From assembly GCA_034382075.1 (NCBI GenBank), contig JAXMOZ010000034.1:1-34650 (forward strand): a stretch of DNA of 34,650 nt. The letters run 5' to 3'. The notes below the pieces were generated by a model. That model saw only the letters and a list, made by a program, of their open reading frames with translations. It was not told where the DNA came from and ran no database searches. Numbering within the stretch: position 1 is the stretch's first letter; each line of letters starts with the position of its first letter. This DNA is from JAEULH01 sp034382075. Lineage in GTDB: Bacteria; Pseudomonadota; Alphaproteobacteria; Rhodospirillales; Defluviicoccaceae. Shown one piece after another: positions 17,749 through 25,322 of this stretch. Position numbers and translations under genes: made by a program.

Positions 17749-17861
17749 CGCGCCGGCGTGCGCGCTCTGCTAGGGTTGGCATTTGCCAGGCTTGCCCCAT
17801 GCCGCGCCCGAGGGCCGGCACGGGCAGCGTCCATTCGCAATCAGTTGGCTGGACCATCATC

Positions 17862-19586
17862 ATGACAGCGGCGACCTCCCTGGCCTCGAACTCCGCCCCG
17901 GCCGCATCCGCCTCGCCGCTTCGCGCCGAGCGGGACCGGTTCGTCGCCCTGGCCTTTTGCTGGGGAGACATCCTGCTGGAGCTCGATGGCGACGGCCGGA
18001 TCGTCTACGCCACCGGCGCCATCGAACCGCTGCTCGGCCTGCCGACGGAGGAGCTGGTCGGGCGGACGCTGGAGAGCGCCGCGGTCCCGGGAGAGCGGCC
18101 GGCGGTCCGGGCGCTGCTGGCCGGTGCCGGCGGGCGCAAGCGGATCGAGGCGGCCTCGCTGCAGCTCGCCGGGGCGGTGGGCGCATCGCCGCCGCTGATG
18201 GTCGCGGGCTACCGGCTCGAGGACCTGAACGGCCATTTCTTCCTTGCGCTGCGCGCCTGCCCGCAGCCGCCGAAGAGCGGCGGCTTCGGCCGAAGGTCCC
18301 GCGACGGCGCAACCGGGCTCTACGACGCCGCCGCCTTCATCGACATGGTCACGAGCCAGCTGGCCGACGGCCGCTCGGACGGCGGCAACCGCTGTCTCTC
18401 GCTGATCATGCTTCAGGGGTACGAGGCGCTGCGCCAGCGTCTGGTCGAGAGCGCCGAGCACGAGCTGCAGGCGCGCATCGCCGCCGCCCTGCGGACCGGC
18501 TCCATCGACGGCGCGTCCGCCACCTGCGTCGGGCCCGACCGCTACAGCCTGGTCCACCGCGCCGATTTCGACGTGAGCGGGCTCAAGGGCGAGATCAGCG
18601 GCTTCACCCGGGAGCTCGATCCGGACGCGGTCGGCGCCGAGGTCGAGGCGGCGACGCTGGAGCTCGATCGCGAGGGGCTGAGCAGCGACGACGTCGCCCG
18701 CGGCCTCACCTACGCCATGAGCCGGTTCCGGGCCATCGAGCCCTCGGCCACCGGCCTCGCCGAGTTCTCCACGACCTTCTCCGCGGTGGTCGAGGACGCG
18801 GTCGCGGCGCTGACCGATCTGCAGCAGCTCATCGAGGGCGGGCTGTTCACCGTGGTCCTGCAGCCGATCCACGATGCCCGCAGCGGCGCGGTCCATGCCT
18901 GCTCGGCCATGGTCCGGCTGCCGGCGCAGAGCGGCCGCGACGTCACCGCCGAGCGCCTCGCCCTGGCCGAGAGCGCCGGCGTGATCGTCGATCTCGACCT
19001 CGCCGTCATCCGCAAGGTCGTCGAGCTGTTGAAGACCAAGGTTCCGGTCAATGCCGAGCCGGTGGTGGCGGTCCGCATCTCCGGGCAGACTGTGGACGCG
19101 CTGTCGGCGCTGGCGCAGATCGACCAACTCATCCGCGACAACCCCTGGATCCGCGGCCGGCTGATCTTCGAGATCACCCAGTCCAGCCGGATCGCCGATG
19201 CCGGAGCCGCCAACGCCGGCATCCAGCGGCTGCGCGAGCAGGGGATCCAGGTCTGCCTGTGCGACTTCGCCACTTCGGCGCACGGGTTCCAGTACCTGGC
19301 CGACCTGGAGGTGGACAGCGTCAAGCTCGCCGCCGACGCCATCGAGCACGCCCGCGACGCCCGCCAGGGCAAGGCCTACATCAAGGCGCTGATGGCGTTC
19401 TGCCGCGAGTTCGGGGTGGCGACCATCGCCGGCGGCGTCGACGACGAGGCCACCCTGCGGCTGGTCCGGGGCTGCGGCGTGCAATACGTCCAGGGCGCGC
19501 TGTTCGGCCTCCCCTCGTCGGACCCGCGCACCCTCGGCCGCGCCGCGCCGGCGCACCTGTTCAAGGACAAGGCGCAGTGGCAGTGA
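17862..19586 (+). CDS. PAS / GGDEF-like / EAL-like protein with degenerate output domains
   Basis: From ATG 17862 the protein has 574 residues; ATG 17799 is a possible longer start, and neither has a strong ribosome binding site. Residues about 28-115 look like a PAS domain (ILLELDGDGRIVYATGAIEP, then LLGLPTEELVGRTLE). About 145-240 resembles a GGDEF fold (TGLYDAAAFIDMV opening, LIMLQGYEALRQ), but VGPDRYSLV stands where GGDEF should be. About 330-560 is an EAL fold with key changes: Ser348 for the EAL Glu, Arg405 for the metal-binding Asn, Cys467 for the first Asp of DDFG, and Gly524 for a later Glu. Synthesis or hydrolysis of c-di-GMP is therefore unlikely. A regulatory or scaffolding role, perhaps toward the adjacent active EAL protein, is inference. 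Confidence 0.9.
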   Translation: MTAATSLASNSAPAASASPLRAERDRFVALAFCWGDILLELDGDGRIVYATGAIEPLLGLPTEELVGRTLESAAVPGERPAVRALLAGAGGRKRIEAASLQLAGAVGASPPLMVAGYRLEDLNGHFFLALRACPQPPKSGGFGRRSRDGATGLYDAAAFIDMVTSQLADGRSDGGNRCLSLIMLQGYEALRQRLVESAEHELQARIAAALRTGSIDGASATCVGPDRYSLVHRADFDVSGLKGEISGFTRELDPDAVGAEVEAATLELDREGLSSDDVARGLTYAMSRFRAIEPSATGLAEFSTTFSAVVEDAVAALTDLQQLIEGGLFTVVLQPIHDARSGAVHACSAMVRLPAQSGRDVTAERLALAESAGVIVDLDLAVIRKVVELLKTKVPVNAEPVVAVRISGQTVDALSALAQIDQLIRDNPWIRGRLIFEITQSSRIADAGAANAGIQRLREQGIQVCLCDFATSAHGFQYLADLEVDSVKLAADAIEHARDARQGKAYIKALMAFCREFGVATIAGGVDDEATLRLVRGCGVQYVQGALFGLPSSDPRTLGRAAPAHLFKDKAQWQ

Positions 19587-19761
19587 CGCCGGCCCGCCGC
19601 TAAGCCCGATAGCTCGCCGAGGTCGGTGGATGGCCCCGCGGAGTCTAGAAAATTGGTCTCCGGAACGACCGGCCTCGTCCGCGTACGCGCAGGCCGCGGT
19701 CGCAATGCACGCCTCCGCTGAGGCTCGACGACCTCGGGGCGATGACCGTCAAGACGCAAAG

Positions 19762-19836
19762 TGGTGGGCGCGGCTGGGATTGAACCAGCGACCCCTGCCG
19801 TGTGAAGGCAGTGCTCTCCCGCTGAGCTACGCGCCC
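19762..19836 (-). tRNA. tRNA-Val (anticodon CAC)
   Basis: Minus-strand cloverleaf of 75 nt including CCA. The acceptor stem GGGCGCG pairs with CGCGCCC, then discriminator A and encoded CCA. The D arm is AGCTCAGCGGGAGAGC, the anticodon stem CTGCC/GGCAG encloses TTCACAC (anticodon CAC), and the T arm contains GGTTCAATCCC. A canonical promoter lies just upstream. Confidence 0.96.
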
Positions 19837-19850
19837 GTATAGCCGGCGCC

Positions 19851-19880
19851 ATTAAAGGGACGCGCAGCCGGGGCTGTCAA
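19851..19880 (-). promoter_or_regulatory. Sigma-70-type promoter for tRNA-Val
   Basis: On the minus strand a perfect TTGACA -35 box (19880-19875) is followed after 18 bases by TTTAAT (19856-19851), with the tRNA 5' end 14 bases further on. Spacing and position suit transcription starting a few bases upstream of the mature tRNA. Three tandem 25-bp repeats lie immediately upstream of the -35. Confidence 0.75.
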
Positions 19881-19900
19881 GCAACCGCCCCGAGGCTTGT

Positions 19901-19975
19901 AGGTAGCACACGATCTGTCCGGTCCAGGTAGCACACGATCTGTCCGGTCTAGGTAGCACACGATCCGTCCGCTGA
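19901..19975. repeat. Three tandem 25-bp repeats upstream of tRNA-Val
   Basis: The unit begins AGGTAGCACACGATCTGTCC and repeats exactly every 25 bases at 19901, 19926 and 19951. Copies 1 and 2 differ only in their last base; copy 3 keeps AGGTAGCACACGATC and then diverges slightly (CGTCCGCTGA). There are no spacers, so it is not a CRISPR. It could be a protein-binding array upstream of the tRNA-Val promoter or a remnant of a mobile-element end. Confidence 0.85.
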
Positions 19976-20060
19976 AGCTCTGCGGCTCCGGAGGGGGAAG
20001 GCAGATTGGTCGCGGTCTTCGCCCCGTCGGGGCGCCGTCGGTTTGCCGCCGGCACGCCGC

Positions 20061-20090
20061 TTGCCGGCGTTCGCTCCCATGCGCTATCGT
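20061..20090 (+). promoter_or_regulatory. Candidate promoter for tRNA-Arg
   Basis: TTGCCG (20061-20066) and TATCGT (20085-20090), 18 bases apart, end 10 bases before the tRNA-Arg 5' end. Both boxes are imperfect, so this is a tentative call based mainly on position. Confidence 0.4.
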
Positions 20091-20100
20091 GCCGCCCGAC

Positions 20101-20176
20101 GCGCCCGTAGCTCAGTGGATAGAGCGTCGGCCTCCGGAGCCGAAGGTCACAGGTTCGAATCCTGTCGGGCGCGCCA
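20101..20176 (+). tRNA. tRNA-Arg (anticodon CCG)
   Basis: A 76-nt cloverleaf with acceptor GCGCCCG pairing CGGGCGC, discriminator G and encoded CCA (20174-20176). The D arm is AGCTCAGTGGATAGAGC, the anticodon stem TCGGC/GCCGA encloses CTCCGGA (anticodon CCG), and the T arm is CAGGTTCGAATCCTG. Accessory genes begin directly downstream. tRNA 3' ends are common integration sites, but I found no second copy of the 3' end in the window. Confidence 0.96.
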
Positions 20177-20370
20177 AGTTTTGCCGGAGCGAGAGTATCC
20201 GTCTCAACCCGGCCGCGCCAAGGCGTCCCGCCGCAGGCGCCGCCGGCTTGCCCACGATCCGGTGGCGACGCACCACCCTTCCATACACCCTCCAAGTCCT
20301 CTCCGCGCCGCTGCAGCCTGAACCGTAAGGGCGGCCTCCGCGGGGTCTCGGATCCATCGGTGGTGCCCGC

Positions 20371-20694
20371 TCACGGATGACGCGGCATGGCCGACATGAC
20401 GGCGCTCCATCCGGCCATCGCCTTCTTGGACGCCGCCCCGCCGAGCGAGGGCCGGGCGTCGAGGACCCTTACGACATCGGAAAGCTCCTGTCGCACGGCC
20501 CACGGATGGACGGCCGCATCCTTCATGGACTGGAGGCACAGGCGGGCCCGTTCCGGTTGCCCCCGCTTGACCACGTCCTTCTCGAGGTGGTGGATGTGCT
20601 CCGCCAGAGCGACGATATCGTCGGACATCCACGCGAGGAACCACCCCCGCTGGTCATGCTCGTGCTCGGCAATCCGAGCGCGTTTCTCCGCCAA
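20371..20694 (-). CDS. Hypothetical helical protein, possibly the severed tail of the upstream pseudogene
   Basis: A 107-residue frame from TTG 20694: charged helices (LAEKRARIAEHEHDQ, then WMSDDIVALAEHIHHLEKDV), followed by a less structured C-terminus. No family is recognised. The frame is the same as that of the preceding gene fragment ending at 20752, and it is open from the codon right after that TAA stop. The readable upstream residues (PTDRLRRALIGENRAKIRLL) continue the same helical character and contain no ATG or GTG start. So this may be the original C-terminus of that protein, separated by a nonsense mutation, rather than an independent gene. Confidence 0.5.
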   Translation of the reverse strand: MAEKRARIAEHEHDQRGWFLAWMSDDIVALAEHIHHLEKDVVKRGQPERARLCLQSMKDAAVHPWAVRQELSDVVRVLDARPSLGGAASKKAMAGWSAVMSAMPRHP

Positions 20695-20751
20695 CAGTCT
20701 GATCTTCGCCCGGTTCTCGCCGATCAGCGCGCGGCGCAGCCGATCGGTTGG

Positions 20752-22780
20752 TTAGTCGAGCGCGCTGATCCAGTCCTCCGCAAGCAGGCGATTTGCCTGC
20801 TGACGGGTCCAGCTGGATCCGAGGATTGCGGCGGCTCCGCCGACGCCACCGAAGACCAGCGCCCCGGCTGGACCGAACAACAGCAGCCCCAGGGCTTTGC
20901 CGGAGAGGCCGCCGGCAGCGGCGAGGCCACCCCTTATGGCTCCGTCCAGGACGACTGAAAGCGGCAGATCGGCCAGCGGCACGTCTCCCCGCCACCAGCC
21001 GTACAGGTTCCTCGTGGCGGAGAATGCGGCAGCGACATAGGGAACATCCATATCATCGAGGGCTGCACCGGCGTCCAATGCCGCGCGCATGACGAGATCG
21101 GTGGTCTCACGGTCGAAGCCTTCCACGCAGAAAACCCCGCCGGCCCAGTCTTCGCTGCTCCCCGCGACTGCCTCGGCGAGCTCGGCATTGGCCAAGACCG
21201 GCACCTCGGGATACCGCTCGAAGTGCTCGCGAAGGCCATCGACTCCTCCCAGGCATTTCACCTGGAAGGCGTGCCCATCGACCAGCAGATCGAAGCCCGG
21301 GTTGTTCGGGGTGTCCGGGAACGACACCACGTGGCCTTGACAAGGCAGGTCGCGGCAACCTGCTCGGCCACGTAGCCCCGCAAATTGTTGGCCGCCCCGG
21401 CCGCCGCCGCCGCGGCCATGGAGCCAACTCCGCCGGCGAAGACGCTGAAGTCGCCGATGGAGCAGAGATCGGCGGCGCTCGAAAAGTCGGCGGCGCGGAG
21501 CACCGCCGGATCGATGGCCACGGCGTGATAGAGAATGTCCGCGGCCGTGACGCCGCCGATGGCCAGCGCCTCGCCGACGTCCGCTTTCGGGCCTCGAAAC
21601 ACCATCCGCTCCAACGGATCTTGCATCGCATCCGCTGCAGGGCGGGCCAGCCGCCCCTCCGGCGGCCAGGGCGTCGGCGGCAGAGGGGCGCCGATCGTCG
21701 CTTTCACTCCGGCCAGCTTGGACAGCATCCGGTCCCGGTGTTTTTCCGGCACTCCATCGACATCAGCGGCCGAGAGACTTTTGAAGTCGTCGAGGGTTCT
21801 GCGAAGCCCGGCGCGCCCGGCGGCAACGCCCTTCAGCGCAAGCTGGACGGTCAAACTCGACGACAGCCGCTTCCCGTGCGCGCTCCTGACATGGCGGTCG
21901 GCAAGGTAGGCGCCCAGCACCATCGCCGGACCGATGAAGAGCGGGTTGGCGAGAACGAAGAGCATGGAAACAGCGGTCGAACCGCCAATGAACGGGATGA
22001 TGGCGGCGGCCTGCGCGGCCAGGATTAGGCGCTGAAGCCGGCGAGGTTCACCACGACGCTTACGCCGAGGAGGGATGTTCCAGAGGCAAGCAGGCCGATG
22101 ATCGCGGCATCGCCGGACCTCAGGGCCTGTTCCATGGCCTCGTTGCGGAGTTCGGGAGGCAGGTCTTCGATCTGCGCCCGCATTCTCCTGACGAGTTCGC
22201 TCTGGTCGTCGGCTGCAAGGGCGCCGCGCTGCGCCGCATCGGCAACGGCCCTGGCGGTGATCTCGGCCTGTGCGATGACGACGGCGCTGAAATCCGGGCG
22301 CCCTCTGCCAAAACGAGCCGACACGCGCTTCCATGCGCCGGCCAGGAACGACGAGCCGTCCTGCTCCGGCTCCGGCTTCAGGACCAGCGTTTCGGCCGCA
22401 CAGTGAGCGAGCGCGGCCGAGCATGCGTTGGCCGTGCGCGTGGACAGCGGCAGGGGCGTCTCGATCCCGAATGGGGACAGCAGCTGGACCCACAAGCGGA
22501 CGCGGAGTGCGCGGTCCGGCGGGTCCGAGGCCATGATCCGGTCGGCGGACTGGACGAGGCGGCGCCTGAAGGCCGCCTCCGTCGCGGCGTCCCGCGACCC
22601 GTCGAGCCTGGCGACAACGTCGCGGACCTTGTCTGCGGCAACGTTCGCAAGGCTGGTGTCCTCAAAATGCGGAAGAAGCAGGCTCAGCTCCTGTCGAGAC
22701 AAGGTCCCGAGGCCGGAGAGGATGCTCCACGGAGGGATGTTCAAATAAACCTCGCTGGCGAACGCCAATTTGGACTGCAC
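20752..22780 (-). pseudogene. Broken gene for a membrane-associated protein with a nuclease-like motif
   Basis: Three consecutive segments in shifting frames read as one protein: 22780-22025 (N-terminal, about 250 residues), about 22024-21335, and about 21334-20752. At the first junction the frame ends GVSVVVNLAGFSA* and continues in another frame as ILAAQAAAIIPFIGG; one lost base after TA (22025-22027) restores FSA-Y-ILAAQ. At the second, GYVAEQVAATCLVKA continues as HVVSFPDTPNNPGFDLLVDG if one C is restored near 21333. The middle holds hydrophobic helices and the C-terminal part Gly/Ala-rich zipper-like segments. PGFDLLVDGHAFQVKC resembles the core of PD-(D/E)xK nucleases with Gln in place of the Asp/Glu. 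GTG 22780 with AAAGGAG 13 bases upstream is the likely start. Family name not recognised; nuclease activity is inference. Confidence 0.7.
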
Positions 22781-23158
22781 GCGAAGTATTATACTCCTTT
22801 GGGACGCAGCCGTCCAAGCGAGTGGGTTGGTGCGGGCGGGACAATACATGTTGCTCCGCGCCAAAAGATTCGCTGGTTCATGAGCACAAGAAAGCGGGAG
22901 CCCGACGAAAGCCCGGCCGCTGGAACAGCTTCAAGGTTTATTTGCTTGTAATTTGACGGTGGCCGGCACGGGGACCACCGCCCGATCGGCGGCGCACCCG
23001 GACGAGGCCACCCAACGACGAACCCTGCCCGCTGCACTGGATCGCCACGCCGCTGCGCGGCTCGCGATGACGGCGATTATGTTGAAGCCATGGCTCCAGT
23101 CACTTCCGCTGGTGATACTGTCGATCCATGATCCTCCTCCACGGCGGAAGCGGTTGTT
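22781..23158. other. Gap between two decayed genes
   Basis: About 380 bases upstream of the membrane-protein pseudogene and downstream of the pentapeptide pseudogene. It should contain the promoter of the former. A short plus-strand frame (23129-23257, 42 codons) overlaps the end of the pentapeptide pseudogene and has no recognisable content. AT content is raised near 22925-22960 (TTTATTTGCTTGTAATTTGA), which may be promoter sequence. Nothing else is seen. Confidence 0.4.
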
Positions 23159-24263
23159 TCAGCGCGAGGGAGGAACATCCGGCGGCGGAGAGTCTGACGG
23201 AGGCGGTGGAGAAGGCGGCGGGGTGGTTGGGGATCGCTTCTCGCACGTTGGCCAGTGAGCGGGGCGAGTGAATGGCACGCCTCGGTTGCTCAAGTCTTCG
23301 GGGAGGACAGTGTTATCGTCCCCTAGGGCGGAGTAAGCTGCTCTTGGGTGAGGCCATTTGCTCGCCGGAGGTCCGCTCCCGCGAGGTCGCGCCGGTTAGA
23401 TTTGCTTCAACGAGATTCCATTCCCTGCTCGCGTGCCAGTACTTGGCACCCTGAAGGTCCGCATGATGCAGATCGGCATGCTGGAGATCTGCGGACAGCT
23501 GGGTACCTTTCAGGTCCGCAACCGCCAGGACCGCGCCCTTCAGGTCCGCTTCGGCAAGGGTGCCGTCCGTTAGATGTGCGCCATTGAAGAGAGCCCACTG
23601 AAGGTTCGCTCCACGCAGGTCGATCCCCCGCAGGTCCGTGCCCGACAAGTCTAGACGCCGGTTCGCCACCACATCCTTTTTGCGTGCCTCCTCGTCCCGT
23701 CTTCCGAAGACCGTGAGGATAGGTTGGATGTCGGCGGCGGGGCGGACACACGCCGCGGCGTTCTTCTTTCTGTCAGCCGGAAGCTCAACGAAAGGGTTGC
23801 CGGCAGCCTGCTTCGGTGGCCACGGCGCGTTGTCACGAATGTAAGCTGCAAGGACCTCCATGATCGTTCAGTGATCTTCCGGGCTGTCCTTGGAGATCCG
23901 CTCCAGCGCGTAGATCCCACCAACACGCACCGCCATTTCCTTGCTGCCGAGTTGCTCGATGGCCTTGGTGAAGCGGTCGGTGATGTGCCCCTGCTCTGCG
24001 GTCTTCGCTTGCATGTTGGCTACACGCGCCTGCTCGTTGGCGGCTTCGGCGTGCCTATTGGCTGCCGCTGCCTGCCGATCTGCCGCGCGAGCGCGCCTCC
24101 AGAGAAGGTAGACGCCAGCCACCAGGGCGATGTGGCTCAGCACCAGGCTGTTGGCGACAAGAAACTCCCATAAGCTGCTCACCACTTGAACGAAGCCGGG
24201 CAAGACATCGACCAGAACCCATAGGGCCACCTGATCCACGATCCGCGCAAGTTCCTCCCCCAC
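23159..24263 (-). pseudogene. Broken pentapeptide-repeat protein with N-terminal membrane helix
   Basis: From GTG 24263 the frame gives a membrane helix (SLVLSHIALVAGVYLLW, about residues 42-58), an Ala-rich coiled segment and ITDRFTKAIEQLGSKEMAVR then VGGIYALERISKDSPEDH, where it stops at TGA (23868-23870). The same frame resumes as TIMEVLAAYIRDNAPW. Relatives, as I recall them, read DHWTIMEVL here, so TGA replaces a conserved TGG Trp. Pentapeptide repeats follow (LDLSGTDLRGIDLRGANLQW). Near 23393 one base is missing: restoring it continues ANLTGA as DLAGADLRRANGLTQEQLTP. A second single-base loss near 23325 precedes GDDNTVLPEDLSNRGVPFTR, the usual C-terminal type, ending at 23159. Uninterrupted segments are 24263-23868, 23861-23313 and the tail. 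An intact protein would have about 368 residues, probably anchored to the membrane. Confidence 0.8.
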
Positions 24264-24329
24264 GGCCGCCGCCTCCCTCTGCCGGATCTTCTTCTACCGC
24301 GTCTGCTGCCGCCGCGGGAACCTCGGGCC

Positions 24330-24656
24330 TTGCCGAGCGTCATCCATGACCAGCGGAGGAGCCCCAGCGCGATGCACACGGCCGTTCGGAGACATCGGAG
24401 TTGGCAGAGGAGCGCCGTCGCCATCCGGCCGATCCGCCCGCCGGCCGCGGGGCCAGGCGTCGAACCCAGCCCCACCTTCCCCGCCGAGGTGCCGCTGGTG
24501 CCCGAGCCGCCGCCGCAGCCAAAGGCGCCGCCACAGCCGGAGGTTCCGCCGGACGTGCCGCCACAGCCGGAAATCCCGCCGGACGTGCCGCCGCAACCGG
24601 AGATCCCACCGCAGGCGCCTCCGGCTCCGGAGGGCCCGCCCGCGGCGACGTCCTGA
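24330..24656 (+). CDS. Proline-rich repeat protein (hypothetical)
   Basis: A 108-residue frame whose C-terminal half is repeats of the type PPQPEIPPDV (about residues 60-100). Three copies differ at the DNA level mainly at synonymous third positions (CCA/CCG, GAG/GAA, CAG/CAA), which supports translation in this frame and strand over the overlapping Gly-rich minus-strand frame. TTG 24330 is the nominal start; ATG at 24372 is an alternative. Neither shows a good ribosome binding site, and the N-terminal half (Arg-rich) is not a convincing signal peptide. Such proline-rich tails often span the periplasm or cell wall, but no function can be assigned. Confidence 0.4.
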   Translation: MPSVIHDQRRSPSAMHTAVRRHRSWQRSAVAIRPIRPPAAGPGVEPSPTFPAEVPLVPEPPPQPKAPPQPEVPPDVPPQPEIPPDVPPQPEIPPQAPPAPEGPPAATS

Positions 24657-24731
24657 CGCGGCCATGACGCCGAAGGACGAGGCCTATAGCGAGCCGCTAC
24701 CGGTTCTGATCCGACCCGATCGCGCCTCGTT

Positions 24732-25322
24732 CTAGCCCAAGCCGACCCGGTAGCGGTCGAGGAGAGAGGCGAGGCGTCCGCGATCGCCCAGCAGCGCCGT
24801 CGGCGGGTGGGCGCGAAGGCGGGTCCGGCAGCGGTCGAACAGCGCCACGCAAAGTTCGCCGTTGTCGTGGTTCGAGCGGTAGACGATGCCGTCGACCCCA
24901 TCCGGATGCACGAAGATCGCCCGCGACCAGGGCTGCGAAATGTCGTAGGTGCCGCTGCTTACCGCGGCGGTCGCGCCCATCCGGGCAAGACCGGTCCCCT
25001 GCAGCTCGACGAGCCGCAACTCGGCCGCAACCGCGAGCAGGCTGACCACGCGAGCTGCAAGCTGCGAGAGCGGCACCAGCGCCGCCCCCGCCGGCCGCAA
25101 GCAGGTCTCGGCACAGGCGCCCTCGAGCGTGCGCGCGGCGTAGCACACGCCGTAACGGCGTTCGGGGTCGTCGAAGCGGTTGTCGTCCGAGGTCCCGAAG
25201 TGGAGCGGCGCGTGGTCCGCGCGGTGGATGCGAACGAAGGTCGCGCGCGCCGGAACCAACTCGATGGCAAGCTCGCGCTGGGCGAAGTCGGACGGCGGGG
25301 CGGCCCCCGGCCTATGCCCCAT
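24732..25322 (-). CDS. RES-domain toxin (NAD+-degrading family)
   Basis: The toxin half of a RES-Xre toxin-antitoxin pair; characterised members deplete cellular NAD+. The 196-residue protein carries the three name-giving residues in context: Arg in FVRIHRADHAPLHFG, Glu in TLEGACAETCLRP and Ser in GIVYRSNHDNGELCVALFDR. The segment RFDDPERRYGVCYAA is also typical. ATG 25322 overlaps the 3' end of the antitoxin gene by 11 bases, the usual antitoxin-first, coupled order. All key residues are present, so it is probably functional if expressed. Confidence 0.92.
   Translation of the reverse strand: MGHRPGAAPPSDFAQRELAIELVPARATFVRIHRADHAPLHFGTSDDNRFDDPERRYGVCYAARTLEGACAETCLRPAGAALVPLSQLAARVVSLLAVAAELRLVELQGTGLARMGATAAVSSGTYDISQPWSRAIFVHPDGVDGIVYRSNHDNGELCVALFDRCRTRLRAHPPTALLGDRGRLASLLDRYRVGLG

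Noticed and set aside
19901..19975. Possible CRISPR array
   Set aside because: The 25-bp units are directly adjacent without spacers, there are only three, and no cas genes are present.
23129..23257. A 42-codon plus-strand ORF (MILLHGGSGCFSARE...)
   Set aside because: No ribosome binding site and no family, and it overlaps the decayed 3' end of the pentapeptide gene.
20150..24730. Integrated element with att sites at tRNA-Arg
   Set aside because: I found no second copy of the tRNA 3' end and no integrase in the window, so the tRNA link remains only suggestive.
24179..24901. A Gly-rich 240-codon minus-strand frame
   Set aside because: Opposite the proline-rich ORF, whose repeat variation is synonymous in the plus frame; the minus frame also overlaps the RES toxin and pentapeptide genes.
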